Assembly (NCBI RefSeq): GCF_004217445.1
Contig: NZ_SHKX01000018.1
Location: 26,552-90,551, forward strand
Direction of reading: 5' to 3'
Length of the DNA: 64,000 nt
Source: Fluviicoccus keumensis
Lineage (GTDB): Bacteria > Pseudomonadota > Gammaproteobacteria > Pseudomonadales > Moraxellaceae
Position 1 is the first letter of the stretch. Every line of letters begins with the position of its first letter. Shown one piece after another: positions 7,832 through 17,083 of the stretch. Position numbers and translations under genes: made by a program. The notes under the pieces are model-generated. The model ran no database searches. It was not told the DNA's origin and saw only the letters and a list, made by a program, of their open reading frames with translations.

Positions 7832-8913
7832 TGCTCGTCTGGCTGGCGGATTTTCTTGCCCAATACCTGAAATCGTTTCAGGTTTTTCATTATCTGACCC
7901 TCCGCGCCATTCTGAGCGTCCTGACGGCGCTGGGAATATCCCTGTGGCTGGGGCCCTGGATGATCGAGAAGCTGCGCGTGATGAAGTTCGGGCAGGCTGT
8001 GCGTACGGATGGTCCGCAGAGTCATCTGGTCAAATCCGGCACCCCGACCATGGGCGGAGCGCTCATCCTGGTGGCCATCGCCGCAAGCACCCTGATGTGG
8101 GGCAACCTCTCGAACCCTTATATCTGGGTGGTTTTGGCCGTGATGGCGGTATTTGGCGCTGTCGGCTGGGTGGATGACTACCGCAAGGTCGTGGAAAAGA
8201 ATTCCCGTGGTCTTCCCGCCAAATGGAAATATTTGTGGCAGTCCGTGGCCGGCCTCGGTGCGGCGGGTTTCCTGTATTACATCGCCCGCACGCCGGTGGA
8301 AACCAGTCTGATTTTCCCCTTTTTCAAGGATCTGGTTATTCCGTTGGGCGTTTTTTATATCGTGCTGACCTATCTGGTGATTGTCGGCAGCAGCAACGCC
8401 GTCAATCTGACGGACGGCCTCGACGGGCTGGCCATCATGCCGACGGTAATGGTTGCCGGTGCGCTCGCGATTTTCGCCTATGTGTCCGGCAATTATAAAT
8501 TTGCGACCTATTTGCATATTCCCCATGTGGCCGGTGCCGGTGAACTGATTGTGATCTGCGGTTCGATTATCGGCGCCGGGCTGGGATTTCTCTGGTTCAA
8601 CGCTTATCCGGCCCAGGTTTTCATGGGGGATGTCGGTGCCCTGGCCTTGGGGGCAGTGTTGGGGGTTATTGCGGTTATCGTCCGTCAGGAAATAATCCTG
8701 TTTGTCATGGGCGGTGTTTTTGTGCTGGAAACGATCTCGGTAATGTTGCAGGTCGGCTCTTTCAAACTGACCGGGAAACGCATTTTCCGGATGGCCCCGA
8801 TTCACCATCATTATGAGTTGAAAGGCTGGCCCGAAACCAAGGTGGTGGTTCGTTTCTGGATTATCAGTTTTATCCTGGTTCTGCTGGGACTGGCTTCCTT
8901 GAAGATCCGTTAG
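7831..8913 (+). CDS. mraY: Phospho-MurNAc-pentapeptide transferase MraY
   Basis: MraY transfers phospho-MurNAc-pentapeptide to undecaprenyl phosphate at the inner membrane to make lipid I. The 360-residue protein is polytopic with about ten membrane segments. Family motifs are present: the acidic pair in GWVDDYRK (Asp115/116), NLTDGLDGLA with Asp195 and Asp198, and the cytoplasmic histidine loop APIHHHYELKGWPE. Length equals that of the Escherichia coli enzyme. The start overlaps the murF stop by one base (TGATG). Confidence 0.97.
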   Translation: MLVWLADFLAQYLKSFQVFHYLTLRAILSVLTALGISLWLGPWMIEKLRVMKFGQAVRTDGPQSHLVKSGTPTMGGALILVAIAASTLMWGNLSNPYIWVVLAVMAVFGAVGWVDDYRKVVEKNSRGLPAKWKYLWQSVAGLGAAGFLYYIARTPVETSLIFPFFKDLVIPLGVFYIVLTYLVIVGSSNAVNLTDGLDGLAIMPTVMVAGALAIFAYVSGNYKFATYLHIPHVAGAGELIVICGSIIGAGLGFLWFNAYPAQVFMGDVGALALGAVLGVIAVIVRQEIILFVMGGVFVLETISVMLQVGSFKLTGKRIFRMAPIHHHYELKGWPETKVVVRFWIISFILVLLGLASLKIR

Positions 8914-8922
8914 GAAAAGACC

Positions 8923-10284
8923 ATGGAAAACAGCATGCAGCACGAAGGATTACGGGTGGTCATCGGTCTGGGTAAAACCGGTTTGTCGTGCGTGCGCTTC
9001 CTGCGCAGCCACGGCTATTCCGTCGCCGTGAACGATACCCGGACCCAGCCGCCCGGACTGGAGGAATTGCGTCGCGAATTCCCCGAAGTGAAGTACAGCC
9101 TTGGCGGTCTGGATGAGAACCTGCTGTTGCAAGCGAAAGAAATCGTCGCCAGCCCGGGAATTTCGATTAACGAGCCGGCAATCCTGTCCGCCCGGATGAA
9201 TGCCGGGATTCCGGTCATTGGCGATATCGAGCTGTTTTGCCGCTATGCCGCCGCCCCGATTGTCGCCATAACCGGATCCAATGCCAAAAGTACGGTAACG
9301 ACGCTGGTGGGCCTCATGGCGGGAAATGCCGGGATCACGGTGGGAATCGGTGGGAATCTGGGTACGCCGGTGCTGGAGTTACTCAAACCCGAAAATACCC
9401 TTTATGTGCTCGAATTATCCAGTTTTCAACTGGAAACCACGCACTCCCTGAAGGCGGCGGCGGCCGTGGTTCTCAATATCAGCGAGGACCACATGGATCG
9501 TTACAAAAATATGCAGGAATACCATCGCGCCAAGCACCGTATTTTCAGAAACTGCCAGTTTTATATAACCAACCGTCAGGACGACCTGACCGTTCCGTTA
9601 TTGCCTGAATCCGTGCCGCACAGCAGTTTTGGAACTGACATGCCCGACCAGTCTACTTGGGGAGTGATTCGCGAGGCCGATACGGTCTGGCTTGCCCACG
9701 GTCATGAAAAGCTGATGCGCGCCTCGGAAATGGGTATTTTCGGCGAGCATAATATCGCTAATGCCCTGGCCGCTCTGGCGCTGGGCAATGCCGTCAATAT
9801 TCCGATGGAAGTGATGCTGTCAACCCTTCGGGATTTCCGGGGCCTGCCGCACCGCTGTCAATTGGTGACCCGGTCCGGGGGCGTGGCCTGGTACAACGAC
9901 TCCAAGGGCACCAATGTCGGAGCCACCTTGGCGGCGCTCAGCGGCCTGGGTCCCGCTATCAGCGGCAAGGTCATTCTGATTGCCGGCGGGCAGGGTAAAG
10001 GGCAGGATTTTTCGCCATTGGCGCCGGCGCTACGCGAATTCGGCAAGTCCGTCATCCTGATGGGTGAAGATGCCTCCAGGATTGAAGCGGCCCTGTTTCC
10101 CGATATCCGCCGCTTCAAGGCCGGCACGCTGGATGAGGCCATCCGCCTCGCGGCTGCGGATGCCGTTCCGGGGGACGCCGTCCTGTTGTCGCCAGCATGC
10201 GCCAGCTTCGACATGTTCCGTAGTTATGAAGATCGCGGCCATCGCTTTGTCGAGGCCGTCAACCGTCACGTGGAGGCTGCATGA
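8923..10284 (+). CDS. murD: UDP-MurNAc-L-Ala:D-glutamate ligase MurD
   Basis: MurD adds D-glutamate to UDP-MurNAc-L-alanine. The 453-residue product has a Rossmann-like N-terminal domain, then the ATP loop GSNAKST starting at residue 118. An alanine replaces the more common glycine in the loop; I recall this variant from Pseudomonas-type MurD proteins, so it is probably not a defect. LELSSFQLETT, NISEDHMDRY and WYNDSKGTN follow in the expected order. A second ATG five codons downstream (at 8938) is a possible start. The gap to mraY is nine bases with an AGGA-type binding site. Confidence 0.96.
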   Translation: MENSMQHEGLRVVIGLGKTGLSCVRFLRSHGYSVAVNDTRTQPPGLEELRREFPEVKYSLGGLDENLLLQAKEIVASPGISINEPAILSARMNAGIPVIGDIELFCRYAAAPIVAITGSNAKSTVTTLVGLMAGNAGITVGIGGNLGTPVLELLKPENTLYVLELSSFQLETTHSLKAAAAVVLNISEDHMDRYKNMQEYHRAKHRIFRNCQFYITNRQDDLTVPLLPESVPHSSFGTDMPDQSTWGVIREADTVWLAHGHEKLMRASEMGIFGEHNIANALAALALGNAVNIPMEVMLSTLRDFRGLPHRCQLVTRSGGVAWYNDSKGTNVGATLAALSGLGPAISGKVILIAGGQGKGQDFSPLAPALREFGKSVILMGEDASRIEAALFPDIRRFKAGTLDEAIRLAAADAVPGDAVLLSPACASFDMFRSYEDRGHRFVEAVNRHVEAA

Positions 10285-11471
10285 AGTTCGCCTTGCCGCG
10301 CGTCTCGATTCCACGGCACTGGGTGGTGCCGAACTGGGAGGCGGAGTTCACGCCTGCCCGATTGTTGATGCTGTCCGCGGGCATGCTGGCCTGTATCGGC
10401 GTCATCATGGTGGCTTCGGCATCAATGGGCGTGGCCGAGGCTACCTTCGGGCATCCTTTCTACTTCTTCGTCCGTCATTTGCTGTACGTGCTGCTGGGCG
10501 TTTCTTCCGCCATTGTTGTCGTCAATATTCCCATGCATTTCTGGCAGCGCTTCAGTTGGCACCTGCTGGTTTTTGCCTTTGTCCTGCTGGTGCTGGTGCT
10601 GATTCCGCACATCGGGAAACGCATTAACGGCAGTGCGCGCTGGCTGGGCGTCGGGCCGTTTACGATCCAGCCTTCGGAAATCGGCAAGTTTGCCGTGGTC
10701 CTCTTCATGGCGGGCTATCTGGTGCGTCGTCAGGAAGAGGTCCGGACAACCTATGTGCGCGGCTTCCTGCGCGCCATGATGATTGTCGGGACGGCCATTG
10801 CGCTGTTTCTCAGTGAGCCCGATTTTGGCGCCAGCCTGGTGTTGATGACGGCGGTGCTGGGCATGTTGTTCCTCGCTGGCGCCCCGATGATCCAGTTCGG
10901 CGGCCTGGTTTCGGCCGTGGTTGCCGGGGGGATCGCCGCCATTGTCTTCGAGCCTTATCGCCTCCGCCGGGTGATGTCGTTTACGGATCCCTGGGATGAC
11001 CAATACGGATCGGATTATCAGCTGTCGCAGAGCCTGATCGCCTTCGGTCGGGGAGACTGGTTCGGGGTGGGGTTGGGGCATAGCGTCCAGAAGCTTTTCT
11101 ATTTGCCGGAAGCCCATACCGACTTTGTGTTTGCCGTTTATGCGGAAGAGTTTGGCCTGGTCGGCGTGTTGTTCCTGATGTCGATGTTCTGGATCCTGAT
11201 CAATTCGGGGCTGCGCATCGGTCGCGCCGCCGAGCAGACCGGTCGCTTTTTTGAGGCATATCTGGCGTACGGCATTTCCTTCCTGATCATCATGCAGGCC
11301 GTCATCAATATCGGGGTCAACACCGGCTTCTTCCCGACCAAGGGGTTGACGCTGCCGATGGTCAGCTATGGCGGCAGTAGCCTGATTGTCGTGTTCACGA
11401 TGCTGGGTCTTTTGCTGCGCATTGATATGGAAACCCGTCAGGGATTCAAGGGGAAGGCGCATGGCCGTTAA
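10281..11471 (+). CDS. ftsW: Septal peptidoglycan polymerase FtsW
   Basis: FtsW is the SEDS-family glycosyltransferase that polymerises septal glycan strands with FtsI. The 396-residue product has about ten membrane segments. It carries the SEDS signatures INGSARWLGVGPFTIQPSE and, near the C-terminus, GLTLPMVSYGGSSL. The extracytoplasmic loop contains FTDPWDDQYGSDYQLSQSL, typical of FtsW/RodA, and the DFVFAVYAEEFGLVG stretch that marks FtsW. The start overlaps the murD stop (ATGA), and the stop lies inside murG. Confidence 0.97.
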   Translation: MKFALPRVSIPRHWVVPNWEAEFTPARLLMLSAGMLACIGVIMVASASMGVAEATFGHPFYFFVRHLLYVLLGVSSAIVVVNIPMHFWQRFSWHLLVFAFVLLVLVLIPHIGKRINGSARWLGVGPFTIQPSEIGKFAVVLFMAGYLVRRQEEVRTTYVRGFLRAMMIVGTAIALFLSEPDFGASLVLMTAVLGMLFLAGAPMIQFGGLVSAVVAGGIAAIVFEPYRLRRVMSFTDPWDDQYGSDYQLSQSLIAFGRGDWFGVGLGHSVQKLFYLPEAHTDFVFAVYAEEFGLVGVLFLMSMFWILINSGLRIGRAAEQTGRFFEAYLAYGISFLIIMQAVINIGVNTGFFPTKGLTLPMVSYGGSSLIVVFTMLGLLLRIDMETRQGFKGKAHGR

Positions 11472-12537
11472 GTCCGTGGTGGTGATGGCCGGCGGTACCG
11501 GCGGCCACGTTTTCCCCGCGCTCGCGGTAGCCAAGCAATTGGAGCAGCAGGGCATCCGTATCCATTGGCTGGGTACGGCAGCGGGGATTGAAGCGGATAT
11601 TGTCCCGCGCAACCAGTTGTCGATTACGTATCTGGACGTCAGGGGCGTGCGCGGGCAGGGCGCGGCGCGGCTGTTGCTGGCTCCGTTCAAGATTATCGCC
11701 GCGACCCTGGCCGCCATGCGCGTCATGCGTCAGGTCCAGGCGGACTGCGTGATCGGGCTGGGGGGGTATGTGACCGGTCCGGGCGGTCTGGCGGCCAGGC
11801 TTTTGGGCAAACCGCTGGTGATCCACGAGCAAAACGCCATTGCCGGATTCACCAACCGGATGCTGTCAAATATCGCTACATTGGTGTTGCAGGCGTTTCC
11901 CGGCGCGTTCCCGCCGGGTCCCGCCGTTCGCACGACCGGCAATCCGGTGCGTCCGGAGATTTGCGCGGTTACGACTCCCGAGGAGCGCTTTGCCGGTCGG
12001 TCCGGGCCCTTGCGGGTGCTGGTGTTGGGGGGAAGTCAGGGCGCGGTGGCCCTGAACGCGTTGATTCCCGCTGCGATGGCCTTGTTGCCGTCTGAAAGCC
12101 GTCCGCAATTACGCCACCAGACGGGGCGCAAGCAGGTAGAGACAACTCAAGCCAATTTTACGGCGGCCGGCGTGGATGCGGAGGTTCTGCCGTTCATTGA
12201 CGATATGGCGGCGGCGTATGCCTGGGCCGATCTCGTGATCTGCCGTTCGGGAGCCTTGACCGTCAGTGAAATCGCGGCTGTCGGCGTGGCTTCGGTTCTG
12301 GTGCCGTACCCGTTTGCCGTGGATGACCACCAGACAGCCAATGCCCGTTATCTGACGGATGCCGGCGCTGCGTTGCTCTGTCCGCAGAAAGATTTGACGC
12401 CGGAGGGGCTTGCGCAAGCGCTACAGTCCGTCTGGCAGCGTGATGCCTTGCTCGCGATGGCCGTCAAGGCCCGCGGTCAGGCCCGACCCGAGGCTACCGC
12501 CACCGTGGCGGCCTGCTGTCTGCAACCTTCTGCATGA
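11461..12537 (+). CDS. murG: Lipid II synthase MurG
   Basis: MurG adds GlcNAc to lipid I on the cytoplasmic face of the membrane, giving lipid II. The 358-residue product has the GT-B fold of the family, with the glycine-rich N-terminal loop MAGGTGGHVFPALAVA, HEQNAIAGFTNRML, VLGGSQGAVALN and the C-terminal donor-binding ICRSGALTVSEIAAVG. The frame is open upstream to 11386 inside ftsW, but the ATG at 11461 gives the normal N-terminus and overlaps ftsW by 11 bases. murC follows after 13 bases. Confidence 0.97.
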   Translation: MAVKSVVVMAGGTGGHVFPALAVAKQLEQQGIRIHWLGTAAGIEADIVPRNQLSITYLDVRGVRGQGAARLLLAPFKIIAATLAAMRVMRQVQADCVIGLGGYVTGPGGLAARLLGKPLVIHEQNAIAGFTNRMLSNIATLVLQAFPGAFPPGPAVRTTGNPVRPEICAVTTPEERFAGRSGPLRVLVLGGSQGAVALNALIPAAMALLPSESRPQLRHQTGRKQVETTQANFTAAGVDAEVLPFIDDMAAAYAWADLVICRSGALTVSEIAAVGVASVLVPYPFAVDDHQTANARYLTDAGAALLCPQKDLTPEGLAQALQSVWQRDALLAMAVKARGQARPEATATVAACCLQPSA

Positions 12538-12550
12538 GGCGAAAAAGAAG

Positions 12551-14008
12551 ATGAGCCAAGGTAACGGACGTGGTCGTTTGATTGAAATCCCGGAAATGCG
12601 CCGGGTCAACCGCATTCATTTTGTCGGTATCGGCGGCGCCGGTATGTGCGGTATTGCCGAGGTGTTGCTGAACCAGGGCTATGCGGTATCCGGTTCTGAC
12701 GCCAAGCATGGCGAAACGACGGCACGCCTGCAGAAGCTGGGCGCCAAAATTTTCATTGGTCATGAAGCAACGCATGTGGAAGGTGTGGACGTGCTGGTGG
12801 TTTCCACCGCCATCGACAACGCCAACCCCGAAGTGGTCGCCGCTCGCGAAGCGCGTATCCCTCTGGTTCGCCGCGCTGAAATGCTGGGTGAACTGATGCG
12901 CTGGCGTCATGGCATTGCCATCGCCGGCACGCATGGCAAGACCACCACCACCAGCCTGGTAACGTCGATCCTGGCCGAAGCGGGCATGGATCCGACCTTT
13001 GTTATCGGCGGTCTGCTCAACAGCGCCGGAACCAATGCCAAGCTCGGCGGCAGTCGTTATCTGGTGGCCGAGGCGGATGAGAGCGACGCTTCCTTCCTGC
13101 ACTTGCTGCCCATGGCGGCCGTGGTCACCAATATTGACGCCGACCATATGGACACCTACGGCGGTGACTTCGAAAAACTGAAGGACACATTCATCGAGTT
13201 CCTGCATAACCTGCCGTTCTACGGTTTGGCGGTAGTGTGCGGTGATGATCCTGTGGTGCGCTCGCTGTTGCCGCGTATCGGTCGGTCTACCATCACCTAT
13301 GGTTTTGACGCGGAAAATGATGTGCGGGCGGTGGATATTCATCAGGACGGCATGCAAACCCGATTTAGCGTGTGTCGTCCCGGCCGTGAACCGTTGGCGA
13401 TCACCCTGAACCAGCCGGGACTCCATAATGTCCTGAACTCGCTGGCCGCCATCAGCATCGCCACGGATGAAGGCGTCAGCGATGAAGCCATCCAGCGAGC
13501 GCTGGTCCGCTTTGAGGGCGTCGGCCGCCGCTTCCAGCATTACGGGCGTTTTGCCTGTGACGATGGTGATGTGTGTCTGGTGGATGACTATGGCCATCAT
13601 CCGCGCGAAGTCGAGGCAACCATCAAGGCCGCGCGTCAAAGTTACCCGGACCGTCGGCTGGTATTGCTGTTCCAGCCGCACCGTTATACGCGGACCCGCG
13701 ATTGCTTCGAAGACTTCGTCCGGGTGCTGTCGGATGTAGATGTGCTGGTGCTGCTGGATGTCTATCCTGCCGGGGAAAAGCCGATTCCGGGAGCGGACGG
13801 CCGAACCCTGGCGCGCAGCATCCGCCTGCTGGGGCAGGTCAATCCGGTTTTTGTCCAACAGCATGAAGACCTGCCGACCGTGCTTAAGGCGATACTGCAG
13901 TCGAATGATCTGCTGCTGACCCAGGGCGCCGGTAATGTCGGAGCGATTGCTTCCGATCTGGCTACCCACCAACTCTATCTGCAGGCCGGCGAAAGCCGTC
14001 CGGCCTGA
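12551..14008 (+). CDS. murC: UDP-MurNAc:L-alanine ligase MurC
   Basis: MurC starts the stem peptide by joining L-alanine to UDP-MurNAc. The 485-residue product begins with a Rossmann-like UDP-binding domain (IHFVGIGGAGMCGIAEVL) and has the ATP loop GTHGKTTT starting at residue 126, EADESDASFL, NIDADHMDTY and the C-terminal DDYGHHPREVEAT with the HRYTRT motif. The in-frame extension back to 12410 lies within murG and is not expected to be used. No murB lies between murC and ddl; this resembles the Pseudomonas arrangement, where murB maps elsewhere. Confidence 0.97.
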   Translation: MSQGNGRGRLIEIPEMRRVNRIHFVGIGGAGMCGIAEVLLNQGYAVSGSDAKHGETTARLQKLGAKIFIGHEATHVEGVDVLVVSTAIDNANPEVVAAREARIPLVRRAEMLGELMRWRHGIAIAGTHGKTTTTSLVTSILAEAGMDPTFVIGGLLNSAGTNAKLGGSRYLVAEADESDASFLHLLPMAAVVTNIDADHMDTYGGDFEKLKDTFIEFLHNLPFYGLAVVCGDDPVVRSLLPRIGRSTITYGFDAENDVRAVDIHQDGMQTRFSVCRPGREPLAITLNQPGLHNVLNSLAAISIATDEGVSDEAIQRALVRFEGVGRRFQHYGRFACDDGDVCLVDDYGHHPREVEATIKAARQSYPDRRLVLLFQPHRYTRTRDCFEDFVRVLSDVDVLVLLDVYPAGEKPIPGADGRTLARSIRLLGQVNPVFVQQHEDLPTVLKAILQSNDLLLTQGAGNVGAIASDLATHQLYLQAGESRPA

Positions 14009-14035
14009 TCCAGCCGATTCCACAGGAGCGCAAGC

Positions 14036-14962
14036 GTGAAGCAAGAGCAGTTCGGACGTGTCGCGGTACTTTTCGGAGGCACCTCGGCAGAGCGTGAAAT
14101 TTCCCTGATCAGCGGGCAGGCCGTTCTGGATGCGTTGCGGGCCGCAGGCGTCAATGCGGAAGCCTTTGATCCGGCCGAACGCCCGATTGCTGAAGTCACG
14201 GCATATGATCGCGCCTTCATCGTTTTGCACGGTCGCGGCGGTGAGGACGGCACCATGCAGGGCGCGCTGGACTTGCTGGGTGTGCCCTACACCGGCAGCG
14301 GCGTACTGGCGTCAGCATTGGGCATGGACAAGGCCCGGACCAAGCAGTTGTGGCTGGGCTGCGGCCTGCCGACCCCGGCATATCGCCGCCTGTCGGCTGA
14401 CTCCGATTGGGCCGCCGTCGTTGCGGAGCTGGGGCTGCCCGTGATGGTGAAGCCGGTGCGCGAAGGATCCAGTATCGGCATGCGCAAGGTTGAAGTGCTG
14501 GAAGACTTGCAGCCCGCCTTTACCTTCGCCGCCCAGTTCGATGATGAAATCATTGCCGAGCGCTGGATTACCGGTCGCGAGTACACCATTGTCATTTTGG
14601 GTGACCGGGCGCTGCCGGTGATCCGCCTGCAACCGCATCAAAGCCATGGCTTTTATGATTTTGAAGCCAAGTACCATGCCAATGACACCCAATACCTGTG
14701 CCCGTGCGGGCTGGCGGAGGCGGATGAGGCGCGGCTTCAGGCCCTGGCGCTTGAGGCTTTCGCCGCCGTTGGCGCGCGCGGTTGGGGGCGTATCGACGCG
14801 ATGCAGGATCAGGACGGTAATTTCTGGCTGCTGGAAGTCAACACAGTTCCCGGCATGACTGATCATTCCCTGGTGCCGATGGCGGCCCGGGCTGCCGGTC
14901 TGGATTTCAGCACCCTGGCCTTGGCCATCCTTTCGCAAACCCTGGACGGGGCGGGAGTCTGA
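14036..14962 (+). CDS. ddl: D-alanine:D-alanine ligase
   Basis: Ddl is the ATP-grasp enzyme that makes the D-Ala-D-Ala dipeptide used by MurF. The 308-residue product has VAVLFGGTSAEREISLISG at the N-terminus, LHGRGGEDGTMQGALDLL, the phosphate-binding VKPVREGSSIGM and the metal-binding LLEVNTVPGMTDHSL. The length fits the DdlB subfamily. The start is GTG, selected because AGGAG lies seven bases upstream. Position between murC and ftsQ is standard. Confidence 0.96.
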   Translation: MKQEQFGRVAVLFGGTSAEREISLISGQAVLDALRAAGVNAEAFDPAERPIAEVTAYDRAFIVLHGRGGEDGTMQGALDLLGVPYTGSGVLASALGMDKARTKQLWLGCGLPTPAYRRLSADSDWAAVVAELGLPVMVKPVREGSSIGMRKVEVLEDLQPAFTFAAQFDDEIIAERWITGREYTIVILGDRALPVIRLQPHQSHGFYDFEAKYHANDTQYLCPCGLAEADEARLQALALEAFAAVGARGWGRIDAMQDQDGNFWLLEVNTVPGMTDHSLVPMAARAAGLDFSTLALAILSQTLDGAGV

Positions 14963-14967
14963 AGATC

Positions 14968-15795
14968 ATGCAATCGCAAGCGCCGGCCAGTCGCAACCCG
15001 TTCCGGAACATCCCGTTCCGGAATTGGGTGCTCGTGCTTGGTCGCTTTTTCAGTCTGGCCTGGCTGCTGGCGGGACTGGTTGCCCTGCTCTGGGGCATGT
15101 TCGGCCTGTATTCCGTCCTCGTACACAAGGCGCCGTTGGCCATTATCCAAGTGGAAGGGGACATCAATTCCTCCGATCGGGACGAATTGGCGCGTCGTTT
15201 GAAAGCGACCGTCCGCGGCAGTTATTTCGGTACTGACCTGGTCGCCATCCGTGATGTCGTGATTGCTTCTCCTTGGGTGGAAAGCATGTCGGTGCAGCGG
15301 CGCTGGCCGGATGGTATCCGGGTATTGGTGATTGAAAAAAAGGCAGTAGCGCGATGGGGTGAAAAGAATTACCTTAGCGCCCGTGGCGAGATATTCCAGC
15401 CCAAGCCGGGTGAAAGCGACAGCGGGTTGCCCTTGTTGTTCGGACCCACCGGGAAAGCGGCATACGTCATGGAACAGTACCGCAGCCTGAATGAGCGTTT
15501 CCGGCCATTGAAGCAGCAGGTGGTCGAGTTGCATTTGACCGAGCGGATGACCTGGTTCCTGAAATTGGCGTCCGGCACGGAGATCATCATTGACCAGAGC
15601 CAGTTCAATGACAAACTGCAGCGTTTCTTCTGGTTGTATGAAAAGCAACTGAAACCTTATGCGGATCGGATTGCCCGCGTGGATCTGAGATACCGGAACG
15701 GGCTTGCCGTGTCGTGGAAAGACGGCATGAGCGTACCGGTGGTGAATAATCAATTAAAGAAGCTGGAACAGGTGGCAACGCAAGATGGCAGATAA
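14968..15795 (+). CDS. ftsQ: Cell division protein FtsQ
   Basis: FtsQ is a bitopic inner-membrane protein that links early and late divisome proteins and binds FtsL/FtsB. The 275-residue product has a cytoplasmic tail and one membrane segment at about residues 29-51 (SLAWLLAGLVALLWGMFGLYS). A periplasmic POTRA domain (residues about 58-130, with VEGDINSSDRDELARRL and VESMSVQRRWPDGIRVLV) and the beta domain with WLYEKQLKPYADRIARVDLR follow. Its last 11 bases overlap ftsA. Confidence 0.94.
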   Translation: MQSQAPASRNPFRNIPFRNWVLVLGRFFSLAWLLAGLVALLWGMFGLYSVLVHKAPLAIIQVEGDINSSDRDELARRLKATVRGSYFGTDLVAIRDVVIASPWVESMSVQRRWPDGIRVLVIEKKAVARWGEKNYLSARGEIFQPKPGESDSGLPLLFGPTGKAAYVMEQYRSLNERFRPLKQQVVELHLTERMTWFLKLASGTEIIIDQSQFNDKLQRFFWLYEKQLKPYADRIARVDLRYRNGLAVSWKDGMSVPVVNNQLKKLEQVATQDGR

Positions 15796-17032
15796 TCAGC
15801 AAGACCTGATCGTGGCGCTTGATGTCGGCACGTCCAAGGTAGTGGCGTTGATCGCCCAGGTCTCCCAGGACGGCCTGCTTGAAGTGATCGGTATCGGCAA
15901 GAAAGCTTCGCGCGGTCTGAAGCGCGGCATGGTCGTCAATATCGAGCAGACCACCCAGGCAATCCAGGCGGCTATCAGCGAAGCGGAAGGCATGGCGGAC
16001 TGCAGCATCCATTCGGTGTTTGTCGGTATTGCCGGTTCGCATATCATGAGCCGCAACCTGCACGGCGTTGTCGCCATTCCTAACGGTGAAGTGACGCCGT
16101 CGGATATCGAGCGAGTCCTCGAAGCGGCCAAGACCGGGGCGGTCATGCCGGACCACAAGGTGCTCCACGTGCTGCCGCAGGAATTCATTGTCGACCAGCA
16201 GAGCGATGTCCGTAATCCGCTGGGTATGTCCGGCGTGCGGCTGGAAGGCCATCACCATATGGTTTCCTGCGCCCTGAACGCCTGGCAGAACCTGGAGAAG
16301 TGCGTGCGCGGATGCGGTATCGGCATTGACGACATGGTGCTGGAGCCCTTGGCCGCCGCCGATGCCGTCCTCACCGAAGATGAAAAGCATTTGGGTGTCT
16401 GCCTGGTGGATATCGGCGCGGGCACTACGGATATTGCGGTGTACGCCCACGGCGCGCTGCGTCACACGGCGATCCTGCCCGTGGCGGGAGACCAGGTGAC
16501 CAATGATGTCGCCATTACCCTGCATACGCCGACCACAGAAGCGGAAGAACTTAAGGTGAAGCATGCCTGCGCGCAAGCCCGCCTGGTAAACCGGGATGAC
16601 ATGATCAATGTTCCCGGCATGGGCGATCGCCCGCTGCGCAAACTGCAACGCCATTTCCTGGCGTCCGTGGTTGAAGCGCGTTACGAGGAAATTTTCCGCA
16701 TGGTCCAGGAAGAGCTGGTGCATGCGGGATTGCTGGGACACATGGGCGCCGGGATTGTCCTGACGGGCGGCGCCTCCCGAATCGAAGGTGCTGCTCCGCT
16801 GGCGGAATCCGTGTTGGCCATGCCGGTGCGCATCGGCATGCCCAACGGCATTAAGTCGGGTGGAATGGGCGACATTCTCAAGAATCCGGTCTACGCCACC
16901 GGCGTAGGTCTCCTGATGTTCGGCAAGCAAAAGCTGCTGGAAGTGCGCGAGGTGCTCCCGACTCGGCGCAGCACATCAGGTGGTAACGGTATGTTTCAGA
17001 AATTGCGCCAATGGCTGGAAATGCATTTCTGA
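15785..17032 (+). CDS. ftsA: Cell division protein FtsA
   Basis: FtsA is the actin-like ATPase that tethers FtsZ filaments to the membrane. The 415-residue product has the phosphate-1 motif ALDVGTSKVVALIAQV, the 1C subdomain region with VGIAGSHIMSRN, CLVDIGAGTTDIAVY and GIVLTGGASRIEGAA. The extreme C-terminus (MFQKLRQWLEMHF) can form the amphipathic membrane-targeting helix. The start overlaps ftsQ by 11 bases. A gap of 51 bases separates it from ftsZ. Confidence 0.97.
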   Translation: MADNQQDLIVALDVGTSKVVALIAQVSQDGLLEVIGIGKKASRGLKRGMVVNIEQTTQAIQAAISEAEGMADCSIHSVFVGIAGSHIMSRNLHGVVAIPNGEVTPSDIERVLEAAKTGAVMPDHKVLHVLPQEFIVDQQSDVRNPLGMSGVRLEGHHHMVSCALNAWQNLEKCVRGCGIGIDDMVLEPLAAADAVLTEDEKHLGVCLVDIGAGTTDIAVYAHGALRHTAILPVAGDQVTNDVAITLHTPTTEAEELKVKHACAQARLVNRDDMINVPGMGDRPLRKLQRHFLASVVEARYEEIFRMVQEELVHAGLLGHMGAGIVLTGGASRIEGAAPLAESVLAMPVRIGMPNGIKSGGMGDILKNPVYATGVGLLMFGKQKLLEVREVLPTRRSTSGGNGMFQKLRQWLEMHF

Positions 17033-17083
17033 AGTGGGCTGGGGCAGGGCGAGGCAAGATAATTCCTGGGCAGGAGTAACATA